DNA of 64,000 bases from Ficedula albicollis (GCF_000247815.1 NC_021678.1:25869036-25933035); one strand, 5' to 3'; shown: positions 25,906 through 39,654, counted from the first letter of the stretch. Notes: generated from the sequence alone by a model not told the origin. A program made the numbers and translations.

Positions 25906-28900
25906 ATACTGCAAACAGACAAAGTGGGAGATGGAAATCAATTAAAAGAAGAGAAAGAATTTGAGGATTTACAGGGAGACAAACAGGGATAATATGTTAG
26001 AGAATGGGAATAATGTAAAACCATGGACTATCAGTTCACACCCAGTGGGGGGGGGGAAAAAAAAAGAGGTTTTCAAGTCAGGTGCCCAGATGTCACACAC
26101 TTCCACTGCCAGAGATGGAGAAAAGAGCCTTGACAGGAGAAGCTGCACCTGAGATCAAGCTATCCCTTCAGATCAATGCTCTTCAGTGTTTCTTCACTGA
26201 AGACACGAGGTGACAAAGGTGACCAGACTCCTTAATCAGACTTTCTGCTTAGGTGAGATGATGCCAGCCAATTCCTTTTAAAAAGTGCAGTTATGTTCTT
26301 TTGCTTCATGGCCTCTTCGTGCTCGTGGTGTCCAAGCTTGGGGAAAGCCTGGTGAGCAGGGATGGCTTATTTATAGTATTGTTTGGAGAGTTGCATCATA
26401 GGTCATGGAATGCAAGGATAAATTCAATAAACCCCATCATGGTTTCTTGAGGAATTACACAAATTGCTGGAATAGCACTCAGGCTACTGGCATGGGTATG
26501 TGGGACCAAAAGACAGTGGCTCAGATAATCATGCAAAAGGAAATAAGAGAACAGGCCTGAGTGCACTAGAGGATCAATTCCCCTAGTTCTGCTGCCTGTT
26601 TGATCCTGTAAGAAGAGTATTAACCCGTCTTTAGGGTTTTGCAGTGGGACAGACAAGCCACCATCGGTGTCTGTACAGTTTTATTGTGGATCTCAGTGCC
26701 CAGAGGAGGACCTTGGACAATCACACCAGCTCTCTGCTTAGCTCTAGGCTGCAGTGGGGACCTGATTTGGCTTAACTGCCCTGGCAATCCCTGACTTGGT
26801 CCTTTCTGGCACAAAATCTCCTTGACTAAGCACTGAGTTGAAGACAAAGACATTCCAAGGTCTGGATCGTTTTTCCACATCCTCTCTTCATTAGCTTCGC
26901 CGAAAATATTGTAAGTACTGTTCTCCCAGTTCAGTGCTTTGAAAATATTCATTCTGTTGTTTACATCTTTTGGAAAAATGATGTGGCAGCAGCTCTGAAG
27001 CACAGTGCATTAAAATGGCACAGAAGTAAATGATAGATCTTGTAAGACTGCTTTATTGGAGACTTTTTCTGTACATGTTAATACTCAATTTCAGCAATTT
27101 CCAGAGCCTTCTCATTTCCAAAAGAAAGTTGGCTTCCAGAGTAACCCTTATGCATTATTCCAAGTAAAATCAGAGCCAGCAGGCTGCTGTAGAGGCTTGA
27201 CGTTCCCTGCTTTGAAATGGGACAAATATTTGGGCAAAAGGAAGTGTCAGGTTCATTCTCTTTTAATTGTCACAAGATGAAATTCTTGTGTTGTTTTCAC
27301 AAGAGCAAATGAAGAATAAATTCAGAGTCACTGCAACCCTGGGTGCCAACCAATGTCAACACCCCACCCAGCTATTTCATCAAGACCTACCACACAAAAT
27401 CTGCAGACCCAGGCTCACAACTGGAAAAATGCAGCTGCAAATTTCTGGAGGATCAGCCTGTGCTCATCCTCAGGGAACACTTTCCTGGATCTGCTCTAAC
27501 CTGCAGGACTGTCTCATTTCTGCTGCTGAATCACACCATCCTCCATTCCTGGGCAGTGACTGAATGTCCCTGGAGAATATTTTCCTTAGCCTGATGTTGG
27601 GTGTGAAACAAGTCTCCCTTGTATTAGTTCTGTGCATCCACTGGTTCATGGCCAAGAGGAGTATTTCTGCCAATAGATATCAAACCAGCCCATCCCGAAG
27701 CTTTTGATTAAAATGAATTTAGAATCATCTAGCCATAATAGCTACATAGTTGTCTTGGTGGTTATTATGCATTTACTGTGAGACATCTCATCACAGAGGC
27801 AGATTGCATGAATCAAAGTAATTGTACCTTGTCTGTATGTTTGTCACGACACAAACTTCTCTTCTGAGATGTTGTGTAAAATATTGAGAGAGAGCATGTC
27901 TGTTGTGGCTGAGGCTCTCTTGGGTGAAGAATATCAGCCTGGCATCATGGCTCTTCCCAGGAATTCTCTCCTTAGTGACTATACCTACTACTTCATTTGA
28001 AAATTAGAATAAATAATTAAAAGAAAAAAAAAGCTATAGAACGTCAAAGTATTACTTTGCATAATGTTGAAATATTAGAATAAGGTATAATGTAAGGCCT
28101 AATCTAAATATATACTCTTTAGATTAAAAAAAAAAAAAACAACAAAAACAACAAAACCCCAAAAACCAGCTAAATTTCTCAACTTACTGTCATCTTTTAG
28201 TCAACTCCCAGTCAACAAAAACAACAAAACCCCAAAAACCAGCTACATTTATCGACTTACTGACATCTTTTAGTCAACTCCCAGTTGCAGTGGAGTTCAA
28301 ACCTTGCTTCTCAAACTGCAGATTACAATCAGGACATGAAATTTGCTTTGGGCTGGGGCTTTCAGCTCATCCAGACTCTTGGCTCTGTGGGCACAACCTG
28401 GAAGCCCAGCAGGGCCCATTTTCAAGGCAATCTGAGGTTTGGCTGCCTCACTGGAGCCCAAATGAGAAATGAGCATCCCCACGCTTCACAAAGCAGTTTG
28501 GCAAGAAACTAGGCAGGGAAAAATAAGAATTTTATACAAACTAATCACATTATGTAAATAATTTTCAATATTTTTTTCTGATAATAATATCCCTATTTGA
28601 GCAGCCTTACAATGCCTTACCTCTGATTTTGCAAAGCTTGTTTTAAAATAGTGTATCTGCAGAACTGCCATTCTTCTTTCCAAACTACACTTTTTTGAAA
28701 GGATCTGCCACTGCAGAATTGCAACCAGGATCAGAACCCCACCTTGTGGTGATAATACCTTAACCTATAACAGGTCTGACTGTCCTTCCCAATCCTTATG
28801 TTTTTCAGACTCTTGCAGCAATATATTAACATCCATCAATGTCTCTAACCATTAGTGAAGGTTGAAAAAAACCTCAAAAATATATATAAATTTTTCTTAT

Positions 28901-29878
28901 AACCTTATGAGATAGTGGACAGCTATTTAGTGTCACAGGGTGTCTTAGTATAGTGTGAGGCTGTAAAATTCAGCAATCAATCTAGTCTGGAATCATCAAC
29001 TATAATAAGACGAGAAAAAAAGTACTATAAGTTCTCTTGAGTGATTCTTTCCTTCAATAAATTCTAATATTTTTGGAAGATGTTAAAACTCCTGTTGAAT
29101 TCTGGATCAAATACAGCACGAGCTGTACCTTTCTTTCTACGTATTTCAGTTCTCTTTGTTAAATAATGGATCTGAGCAAACCAAACACATCTCATGTGAA
29201 ATTAGATATGGCCCCTTATGGTTGATGTTCAGACAAACTTTAATGGCAGAATAAAGTTAATATTTATATGAACTTAGAGGAGGGAATTTTTATCTATATA
29301 TTTATGATTGAGATTATTTCTTTTGCAGATAGAGGAAAGAAGTTCTCCAGTGATGTTTTTCTTCCATCCTGGGTCTTTCTATTTAAATGTCAATGTGCAA
29401 TGTTGCAAGATGGATGTTTATAATTACTCTGATTTCATTAGCTCAAAAGTCAGAATTAGGTGGTAAAAATTAGATTTTAATGAACAATTTCAACATGAGG
29501 AAGTTATGAATTGGTGTCTTGAGGATATCATCATGACTTAGAAATGAGGCAAATTAGACAAGTCCAATAGGAAAAAAAATGGAAGCTTGAGAGGAGATTA
29601 AAATAACTTCAAACAGACCAGAGGGGGAGGAGTAGAGAAGAAAGTGGAATTAGATTTAAAATCTTAATTCTTGTTTTAATATTGCAAAATAACTCAGAAC
29701 AGTGTTGGTAGGAACTGGGGAAAAGACTTCAACTGCAGGCAAACACAAGGCTGGGGAGAATAAAGGTGCCCAGCAAGATGGGCTTCAAAACAGACCCAGA
29801 GTGGCTTTGCACTTTTGGCTTGTCAATGTCTTGACCCTCTTCTGCAAGAGTCTGGCCTTAGGCCAGAGAGATAAAAAT
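25906..29878. other. Intergenic, no gene seen
   Basis: Unique sequence with a G10A9 junction (26047-26065) and the 73-bp duplication. Nothing coding is recognised. Confidence 0.55.
28140..28285. repeat. 73-bp tandem duplication
   Basis: CAACAAAAACAACAAAACCC through TAGTCAACTCCCAGT occurs at 28140 and 28213, with about three or four differences. It follows a 13-A run. Confidence 0.9.
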
Positions 29879-30702
29879 ATTTGAAGTTTGCCATGGTTTT
29901 GATGATTCAGAGTGACAGGCAGCTGCTTGCAACGTGGGAGGGAGATGGTTCTGGAACACCTCTCCTATAAAGACAGGTTGAGAGAGCTGGGGTTTTTCAG
30001 CCTGAAGAAGAAAAGGCTTCAGGGAGACCTTAGAGCACCTTACAGTACCTGAAGGAGCTACAAGAGAGCTGGAGAGGGACCTTTAGCAAGAGCAGGCAGT
30101 GACAGGAAAAGGGGAAGTGTCCTTAAGCTGAAGGAGGGTAGGTTTAGATCAGATTTTAGGGAGAAATTCTTTCCTGTGAGGGTGGTGAAGCACTGGCACA
30201 GGTTGCCCAGAGAAGTTGTGGACGCCCCATCCCTGGAAGTGTTCCAGCCCAGGTTGGATGGGGTTCTGAGCAACATGGTATAGTGGGAGGATTTGAAGTT
30301 TGCCATGGTTTTGATGATTCAGAGTGACAGGCAGCTGCTTGCAACGTGGGAGGGAGATGATTCTGGAACACCTCTCCTATAAAGACAGGTTGAGAGAGCT
30401 GGGGTTTTTCAGCCTGAAGAAGAAAAGGCTTCAGGGAGACCTTAGAGCACCTTACAGTACCTGAAGGAGCTACAAGAGAGCTGGAGAGGGACCTTTAGCA
30501 AGAGCATGCAGTGACAGGAAAAAGGGAAGTGTCCTTAAGCTGAAGGAGGGTAGGTTTAGATCAGATTTTAGGGAGAAATTCTTTCCTGTGAGGGTGGTGA
30601 AGCACTGGCACAGGTTGCCCAGAGAAGTTGTGGATGCCCCATCCCTGGAAGTGTTCCAGCCCAGGTTGGATGGGGTTCTGAGCAACATGGGATAGTGGGA
30701 GG
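29879..30702. repeat. 412-bp tandem duplication
   Basis: Copy 1 (29879-30290) and copy 2 (30291-30702) include about 55 bp of non-CR1 left flank plus most of the CR1 body. I counted about four differences. The second copy continues into the CR1 3' end; the first is cut at GTGGGAGG. A recent duplication is implied. Confidence 0.92.
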
Positions 30703-30781
30703 AGTCCCTGCCCATGGCAGGGGGCTGGAACTAGATGGTTTTTAAAGTTCCTTCCAACTCAGACCATTCTATGATTCTGTA
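29935..30781 (+). mobile_element. CR1 LINE 3' part, containing a 412-bp duplication
   Basis: Typical CR1 phrases occur in order: CTGGAACACCTCTCCTATAA, GAGAGAGCTGGGGTTTTTCAG, TTGTGGACGCCCCATCCCTGG, GGAACTAGATGGTTTTTAAA and the terminus CCATTCTATGATTCTGT (30764-30780). It is followed by a (TA)n stretch (30782-30802). The body appears twice because of a tandem duplication. There is no intact ORF. Confidence 0.92.
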
Positions 30782-30802
30782 ATATATATATATATATATA
30801 TG
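30782..30802. repeat. (TA)n at the CR1 3' end
   Basis: About ten TA units directly follow the CR1 terminus ATTCTGTA. This is a common place for microsatellite growth. Confidence 0.9.
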
Positions 30803-32179
30803 TACATATAGTTTCTTTGTTTCTTTGCCATGTACTCTGCAGGTGTAAAGTGGATTCCAACTGTACAGCTCTTAGATGATGTTTTTATGAACTGGATGGC
30901 TGAGGTTGGGAAAGAAACACCAAGAAATCAGCAGAATCAAAGAGAGATCTCACTGTTAAAAGGTCAAACACTTAGAAACAAATCTAAGGTGTCCTGAAAC
31001 CTAATGCAATATCATTCTCATTAAACCATGTCATGGCCTAAAGCAAACGCTCAGTATAACTGCATTTTTACTGCAACCATTTTAAAATAATGGTTCTTGT
31101 GGCATAGCCATGTCTCATTTGTTATATACAGCCATGCAAGCCATGCAGATGACTCTTAATATAACCCTCTCTCCCCCTCAACTATTAAATAAACTCAGAA
31201 ATTACAATGACATTAAAAACACTACGAGCAATTTTATGTGATCATTAAGTCAGAATATTCTACTCTGGAGGCTTCTGCTATTCAGCAGCCTTGAAATTAC
31301 TTAGATCAATTAAGTGCATTATATTTTATATGGAATATAGGAATGTGGTTTTTTGCCACTGTGGGGAAATATAAATAATGAAACAAGGAGAATCTCCAAC
31401 ATTCACTTTGTAGTCCTGTGCTACTTTTCTCACATCTGACTGTTTTCACTTGCTTGGGTTGCTTTTTCCTTTCTTGGTGAAATACAGCAATATATCTCTA
31501 TAATCCCAACATTTGAGCCTAAAAGCTTCTCTTACTATGCCATCCCTTTTTACTTATGTGACAGAGAGAAGAAGAGAAATAAGCAGGCCTAAGTACAGAT
31601 CTTTTAATGAACTTGAAGTACTTAACCAAGCCATCAAAACTAGGAGCCTCATTACTGCATATCCTGGAGAAGAACTTCCAAAGGCTGCTTCATTCTGCTG
31701 TGGATTTGAGGTACTGCTTCAAATTGCTCTTTATATCCCCTGGAAGTACAGGGCCAATCTGAGTCAGCTCCATGGGATGGGTTTCTGGGGGTGTTGGTGT
31801 CAGGAAACTGAACAAAGCCAGGAAAGAAGAGCAGTAGAGGAATCAGACAGAGAAGTGAGGGATCTATTAAGGTAGGTCGCTGCCAGACCCAGGAGTGTAA
31901 TCCAGGTCTTTTAATGAACAATGCTTAATGGCTAATGTCCCTTTGGGGAAAATGATGTATGACATCACACTTCATCAGTAAGCGAGATTGAGGCTATATT
32001 TGCTTTTTTTTTTTTTTTTTAATATTTATTTATTTACTTTTTAAATCTATTCAGTCAATTAGGATAAAATTATTATTGCGATATGTTTATTTATATTTCA
32101 TTCAGAAAGTGGGCTGTTTGCTGTAAATCATAATCTTTACTCCTGATCATTACCAATTTGAGAGAATGTTTATAAACTC

Positions 32180-32600
32180 CGGTGTCGTCATTGGTCATTA
32201 GCTACTACCAATAATTAGTATCAAAGCAGAGTGAGTAGCTAATCAAGCACAATGCAAGAGTAGCTTCAGAAAAGCATTGCTTTCTGTAAAGTGAAAGAGC
32301 TGGAAGATAGTTCCCAGGCTTACAAGCAAGCTGATTGAAAGGCTGTGTAATTAAATTCGTTGTGAGCCGTGCCCGTCCTACAGAACACAATAGGACTAAC
32401 CCAGAAAATTGATCTGATAACCCTGCACCCAGTGCCATGCTAATTCTCATGCTGTTGTGCAGCCCTGCCACTAAATTACAGTTATGCAGGATTAATTAGT
32501 ACCATTCTCTATAAAGCTAATACTCAATGTAAATGAGGGGGATTAGCAGGGAGTTATGCAGTGACTTACGAGAAAGGAAACACATTTTTAAATAGGGATC
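32180..32600. promoter_or_regulatory. Candidate non-coding regulatory segment, TAAT-dense with retained CpGs
   Basis: Cores include CAATAATTAGT, GTAATTAAATTCG, GCTAATTCTC and GATTAATTAGT. CpGs persist in TTCGTTGTGAGCCGTGCCCG, which is unusual for decayed intergenic DNA. There is no repeat and no coding potential. Confidence 0.3.
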
Positions 32601-34094
32601 TTAGGGCATATAAATTAAAAACCAAGGGATTTACTTTCAAATATCAATGGCCCACTGCATCAGGTATGGTTTTGCTTTGCCATGGCACTGAAATATAAGT
32701 GCAGAGATAGACTTGTGCTCCACCAGCTGCAGCTGAACATCCTTAAGTATTTCAGGAGTCATCAGCTTCTACATTATACAACCCAAAAGGGTTAGAAGTG
32801 CACTTCTAAGGGATTGCTCGTATAATGGGGATATTGCAACTAGTTTGAACTGCATTCTGTTTAAGTTTCTTTGTAAAGAATATATTTAGGAAGAAAACAA
32901 AGGCAAGCAAAATCTGTAAGCATTCGATGCTAATCTAAAATTGCTCAGTGATACAGTGAAAGTTCTTGTTCTGCTATTGTAATGATTAATATCTTCCTTA
33001 TTAAAAATGTATATCTTATCACACATTGTTTGTTCAACTTTGGATTCTAATCCCTGGGTTTGCTGTAGCTTTATCAGCTTGAGGTTGAGTAATAAACTCA
33101 TTCTCCCCACGGAAATCCGTATGAAATGGAATGGAGCTACTCCACCTCTTTTAAAAACTATTAGATTTAATTCTTTAAATATTTGTCTTTAGGGCATGTT
33201 TTTCAGTGATTCAGTCATTCCTCTTTCTAGAGCAATGAGAGGTATCCTTCCTGAATTGCAAATGCCAGATCTGGACATAATATTCCTGCTAGAATTACAG
33301 CACTATCAAATGCCAGATAAATCCAGCATCTTGATCTCTACTCAGAATTCTCTTGTTTATTCTGTAACACATTTTTCCCTGCAGTCTTTTGTAGGCAGCA
33401 TCCTGTTCACTTGATTCAAAAATGCTTATCCTTGTTTCAAATTCACTGCAGAAGAATTCTTCTCTTCCCCATTTATATAGGCTCTAGCTATAAGTGTGTC
33501 AAACACACTTCATTCCCCTTCTATCTCTGCTGGCATATATTGTTTACACCCAGATTAATTTCCTTAGGAGGGTAAGGTGCAAGGAACTTTATAGCAGAAA
33601 CTAGAGTCCTATGTAGTGTCTACATTGGGCACATTGGGTGATACTGCAAGTTTGTGAACCTGATCACTCAAGCAGTGACTCCATTGAACAGAAGAGGGGT
33701 TTGCTATTTGTTCTTTCTTCAGAAATGGGAAGGATTGTACCAGGGGTATCTGAATGTTTATGTTGTTCCTTATATTCTTCCCTGAGAATCTGTAAAGGGA
33801 TACCATCTGAGATAGACACTCTGATCCCAAATAGCAGTTCTCATTTTACTCAGGAGGGAGGAAAAGAAAGAAGCAGAAAGCTGATAGGAAGATACAGTAA
33901 ATTACTCTTCTGTTCCAGAAGGAATAAAAAAAAAAAAAATTACTACCAAGCCAGGTATTTTGCTCCAGACTAGGCTGGGCTTCTATTGCAGCTGGCTGAG
34001 CCCTGCCCATGCACAGCCCTGAGTGTAACCCTGCCATGCTGGCACTGCAGCAGGGCTTGAAACAAACCCTGCAAGGCTGCACAGTGAGTCTGAA

Positions 34095-34330
34095 ACACGG
34101 CACTACCAGAGACAGAGCCTGTCTGTGACAGTGACACTACCAGAGACAGAGACAGAGCCTGCCTGTGACAGTGACACTACCAGAACCAGAGATGGAGCCT
34201 GCCTGAGACAATGGCACTACCAGAGACAGAGACAGAGCCTGTCTGTGACAGTGACACTACCAGAGCCAGAGACAGAGCCTGCCTGTGACAATGGCACTAC
34301 CAAGACAGTGACAGACCCTTCCTGTGACTG
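34095..34330. repeat. 40-bp minisatellite, about 5.5 copies
   Basis: The phrase CACTACCAGAGACAGAG recurs at 34101, 34135, 34175, 34215, 34255 and 34295; spacing is 40 bp after a first unit of 34. Units differ at a few positions. The period is not a multiple of three, so the 122-residue frame across it is not coding. Confidence 0.93.
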
Positions 34331-37300
34331 TGGCAGAGAGAAGAACAAGGAAATTCCCACTGACTGGCACTTGCACAGTGCCAGATTATTTATGCTCCAT
34401 AGTCCCAGCAGGCCACAGAGATTTGAAGACATCATTCTTGACATTGTGAAGAAGGATAGTAGAGGAATCAGAAAAAAAATACAGAGGCAGTAACTTGACA
34501 CTGCAATCATCTCCCTCTGTACCCTGCCCTTCCTTTTTTCTGAACTGATTTAGAACAATCAGAATCTCCAAATATCTCTCTCTCTCCCCATGCCAGGGTG
34601 TATTTAGCAGTTACATTGCACAGAGTTAGTATATTTTTCTAATGAGAAGAGGTGCTATGAAAGCTTTTACGTTGTTTTCTTTTTTATTTGGTTAATGCAC
34701 TTAGTGTGTGTGAATGTGCATCTGTGTAATGTTTTGTTAATGTGACATTTATTCCAGCCCCTCCTCACACTTGTCTGCAAATCAGTCTGGTTTTGTGTTT
34801 AATGCAAGTTATCAATCATCTTTCCATGAGCAAATGGTCTCATATTATGTGGAAGGAAACATTCTAATGTATTCATTCTATTATTGCTCCTTGGAAAAGA
34901 TCCAGGTTTGCAATAAACCAGTGATTGGAAATGCTCAAAGTATTTTAATATCCTAATTATTTTTATTTAACTTCCTCTAATAGTTTAAATTGATACTGAA
35001 TTTATTTAGAAGCTATTACAAAGGGATTCCCCTCTCCCCCTGCCAAGTAGTTCAGAAAGACATACTGAACTTAAGCTGAAGACAAAATACATTATTCTTA
35101 TTCCAAAATGCCAATGATATGAGAAGGGGAAACTTTTGAATGAGAAAGCAAGGTGGAATAAAATGAGGAAGAAAAAAAAAAAAAAAAGCAAAGAATGCTG
35201 CTATATATACACTCAATTATCATTTTAAAATTCATCTGATTTTTAAAAAAATTGTTGCAATGGCAATTTTTCTGTCTTCAGGAGATGATAATCAGACACC
35301 CACTGACTTCCTACATTGCTGGCACAAAGACAGATTTGACTACATGAAAAGACCTCCTCATAAATTGCAGCTCTCCCAGCCTACCTTTTATTCTTTTCCC
35401 ACGCTATCTGCATTTTCAGCCAACTGTTACAGTCATGCTTTGCCTTTCTCACATAAATTCTGTTTGAGATCCTCCCAGGAACGCTTTGCTCATGTCCAGT
35501 ATTTCTAAGCATCTTTTCACTGCCTGGATGGACTGAGGCAACTTTAAGGTGATAATGCTCAGTCCTACAAGAGATAACTCAGAAATCTGAGGAACTGTAA
35601 CCAGAGGGCTCCTTGCTGCAATAAAGGTCCGTGGGACAATTCTTCTACCAACAGCTTTGTAAGGACTTAATACAGGCATGAAAATGTTATTGCCAGGCTC
35701 TTCCTGAGCTGAATCCAGCTATGTGGGTGGAAAGTGTTTCAGATTTAGGGGCTCAAATCTTTTCCAGGTATTTCATGGCCTTAGAGACACCAGTAAAAGC
35801 TGCAGGCAGGACCAGTGGCCCGTGCTGCTCCTGGCACAGTGGGTATCCATCCTTGGCTGGGCAAGCTGATGGCTCCAGGCCTGGATCCCCAGAGGGGCTT
35901 TGGACTGCAAAAAGCAAAGCTGCCATTTAGGGCAGCAGTGCATTGACTTGTTCAAGAAATTCCTTTACAAACTCCCCTCACCAAGAAGTTTCACACCATC
36001 TCGCCCCTAACAGAAAAAATGGCATTAGGTTAGCATAAAATCAAAGATGTGGAAGACTGAAAAAAATTCAATAGGATCTCTTATAATAAGTTAAGAATTT
36101 ATGGCCCATGGTAATTTTGAAAATAATTGTAGCTTGACAATAGCTATTGCCTGTAAGCCAGCATCTAAGGGTGCCACATTACTTAGGAAGTAAATTCATG
36201 ACGATGACACAAAAGTTTTTCAAACAATTTTGCAGAGCCTTGCTCATTAAATTAATTTTGAAGTGCTAATTTGGCACTATTTTTTAATGCACATTAATTC
36301 ACAATATAAATCTTGACCTGTTCAGATTTTTTAAAAAGTGTTTAAATGACATTGGAATTTTTTTGAGAAATGAAATTTATATAAATATGGTATAATTCCA
36401 ATCCCCATGCCTCACTTCTTCCTTTAGTTGCACATGAAGGGATGAGTGTTTCATGTCATGCTATGTCACTCTATGGGAGCTGTGAATGAAGGCCCTGAGG
36501 CTCTTATCAGTGTCATTTTAACTGTGCTACCTTGGCAATACTTATCATTCTCCCCTCCAGACCACAGACTGGGGTTAAACCACACCTAAAGCCACTTTAG
36601 GTGGAATATCTGCACTCTGAATTTTATCAGGTCTGTCCCTGTGTTTCAGGTGAAGGGAACAAAACAGAACTTGTTAACACTGTGAAGGACTGATGGCAAA
36701 GCTGCCTGATCACAGTGCAAAGGCATTTATTCCAATGATAACTCAGGGTTTTCTGAATATTTATCCAGGTATGTACCTGACACATAAACAAGTCTATGAT
36801 TATCTGTATTTGTTTCAAATGCTGAGCTGTGATCTAAGTATTTATTGATGTAATAATCCTTTCCCAAGTCAAGAAACATGTACTGAATCCTTCAAGATGT
36901 TTTAAATCAGTATCTTAATGCAAAATTTTGCTCCTTGAATTAATCAGAGGGTTGGAGTGTGTCTTTGTTGCTCTGTTCAGTCCTTTATGTGATTAATTGC
37001 AGATCTTTCCTTTGACTGTTGCAGCAATGCCTCATCCACTCCACATTCTCTTTGATGTAATCTACCCTCACAAATGAGGTCAGTTTGGTTTTTTAAAGTC
37101 TATTGCCTGTCCAAAAATGCTGTAAGATTTTACAGATGTCATGGTTTTTTCATAGATAAAAAAGGTGGAAGCCACTGGAAGGTGTTTGGACCCTACAATA
37201 TGTAGTGCTGAAGAAAGGGGTGCCTTGGAGTATGCTGAGACAAAATCAGTGTTTCAGTGTAGAGGGGGGTTTCTTTTTTAATGTATTTTTGTAGGCAAAC

Positions 37301-38554
37301 ATGAACCTTGTGGTCCTCTCTTTAGCACACCACTTCTGAGCTTGAAGCAGTTCACCTCCTTGGAGAAGCCAAGCTGGGGGTACTCACTGCAGCAGCATTT
37401 AGAGCATCCCAACTTCAGAGCAAATGCCACTTCTCCAGATGGCAGCACTCACCCTTGCCTGTGAAAATGGGATGTGGATTTATGGTACTAGAACCAGAGC
37501 AGACCACAGGAAATGTTTTTCACCTCTTAGCAATGTAACTGTACAGCATGTACACCCTTAAGAGATTTCTGACTGGAGCTGGGTTTTAGATCTTTTATAC
37601 AGCAAACTGATACAATTTCTTTCTGAAAAGAGACCTCAGATGTATGCTTAAAACAAATTTCCACGTCCCTTCATCAGACTATTCTGCCCTCTCTCCATTG
37701 TCTCTGCCCCTCTTTTCTCTTTAATAATAATGGAAACAATTTGCATGATAAACTAAATACAACTTAATTTTCTTGTACCTTATAGGAAGAAAATAATGCT
37801 GCAAACTAAGTTAAGTAAATGAATAGTGCATGAACTGCTGCCATCTCTTGGTTATATTCATCACTCCAAGTATTTTGGGAGTATTCATCTAAATCAAGAA
37901 AATTAAAGCATTTCGTAGGATTATTTCCCCTTTCCCTTCACATCCAGCCTTGCAACACAAAGCAGAACATAATTTTGTTTTTTTCTGACACTGTTCTTGA
38001 AATTGTTAGTTGCAACTATCAATATAATGTATAAAATTCTTCTCTCAATATTTTTTGTATCCTTAAGCTAAGTAATTTTTCTTATTTTTCTGGAGTTCAG
38101 TTTTTGTTTTATTTTAATCTCCACCTTTGCCAAGGTAGAGATTATTCTTCCAAGCATCCAGGTGTAATTTTTCTACTACAACAAAGCAAGTTAACTTTAT
38201 TACATTACCATTCTGACAATGAAAGACATGAGGAAAAATGAAAGGAAGGGTGGTAGAACTGAGCAATCACATCTGCCTAAGTGAAACAAAACACATTTTG
38301 GATATAATTTTTTCCCATCTTTGAGGACTAACATGCTAATTTTTCTGCCTTACTCAGTTGTGTTCTCTGATTAGAACCCACTGAAGGTAGTGCTGTAATT
38401 CCAGTGCATTTCAAGAACATTTGGCTGATTTCAGCTGGAATTTGCCAGGTTTCTAGGGAAGTTGTCAGTGGAATAACATTGGTGTCTCCCACCCAATACC
38501 ATTCACCACAATTTCTGCATGTTTAATCAGCTCCTGCTGATTTCAGTAAGACAT

Positions 38555-38579
38555 CAATTGACCTTTTCTAGGTCAATTG
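38555..38579. promoter_or_regulatory. Perfect inverted repeat with everted AGGTCA half-sites
   Basis: CAATTGACC (38555-38563) and GGTCAATTG (38571-38579) are exact inverse copies around a 7-nt loop. TGACCT and AGGTCA form an everted repeat with 5-nt spacing, a possible nuclear-receptor site. It may be chance. Confidence 0.35.
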
Positions 38580-39198
38580 CAATGTGTGGACAGCTAAAAT
38601 ATCCTGTCTGAGCAGTCATTAGACGCTCTCTAAATGATAATATAGATGATGAATTGGAGCAAAACCCAGACCATCTCCAGTGGCAGCCACAGAGGCAGGA
38701 TTTTCACCTGCTCCTCACTCATGGCCACTCCAGTGGAGTCTCCTTGCCCATGAGCATGGCTTATGGCCATGCCTCCTTTTCTTGTAGCCGTGCCCTGCCA
38801 GGCCCTGGGGCTGCCTCCCACTCCAGACAGCAGCAGAGACCACCCAGCAAATGGCCCTGACACAAAGCCTGGGAGCATCCTCACTGAAGCGCTGCTGCCC
38901 TGTGCCAAAGGTCACGGTGACACTTGGTCTACCTGCTGTGATTAGCAGGTCTCGCTGGCCTGGGGAGAGGGCTCATCCACAGCCTGTCTGATGGAGCAGG
39001 AGCAATTAGCAAACCCCATCACTCTGATAAGCAGCTCCTTGTCATGTCCCACTAAAAACACCTAGAGGTACTGAATCCTTAAAATAAAAGTTTCTTTATC
39101 TGGAAGACCAGAAATTGCTTAGTCTTTCCCCAGCTGGCCAGAGACATCTGGTCACAGCTGAAAATCTCTCTCTCATGGGATGGATACAACTGTGCAAT

Positions 39199-39199
<1 letters not shown>

Positions 39200-39268
<69 letters not shown>

Positions 39269-39274
39269 TTTTTT
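39200..39274. repeat. C35-T29 homopolymer pair
   Basis: A run of 35 C (39200-39234) passes directly into 29 T (39235-39263), then AA and another T run. This is the same association of a C tract with an A/T homopolymer as at 42952-43876. Confidence 0.95.
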
Positions 39275-39654
39275 TCATGACTAAATTATGTAATTATATC
39301 CTAGCTCAGCTAACACCCCCAGCACTAAGTTTGAAAGGACTTACAGAAAGTAACAAAGTCGCCCCATACAGCAGGTTTTGCTTCACTGGTTTTTATTCGT
39401 GAGTTCCTTACATGACAATTTACTGAAGCTGCTTTTCTTACTCACTGGCGTGATTAAAGCAATATCACCCCAGAGAGTTCCTGTTTGCCTGTACCTATCA
39501 CTGCAACCCTCTCAGCTTCCTCCAAAGCAAGGGCAGAGCCCCACTGTGCTGGAAATTTGGCAGGGTGAGGTCTGTTCTCATTTCATAATGGAGACATTTT
39601 GTCTGCTCTCCCTTTGTCTTGCTAAAATTTCTTCCTGATGACTTGATTAAAGGA

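Larger units (their letters stand above)
30803..39199. other. Intergenic, no gene seen
   Basis: Unique sequence holding the 40-bp minisatellite, poly-T (32007) and poly-A (35170) runs, the TAAT-dense segment at 32180, and an AT-rich stretch at 36170-36330 with several TTAATT cores. No exon is recognised. Confidence 0.55.

Noticed and set aside
34095..34330. CRISPR-like array of regularly spaced repeats
   Set aside because: The repeats are contiguous with no unique spacers, and the genome is eukaryotic.
34125..34493. 122-codon frame with TETEPACD-like repeats
   Set aside because: It is a reading of the 40-bp minisatellite; the period is not divisible by three, so the repeat changes frame.
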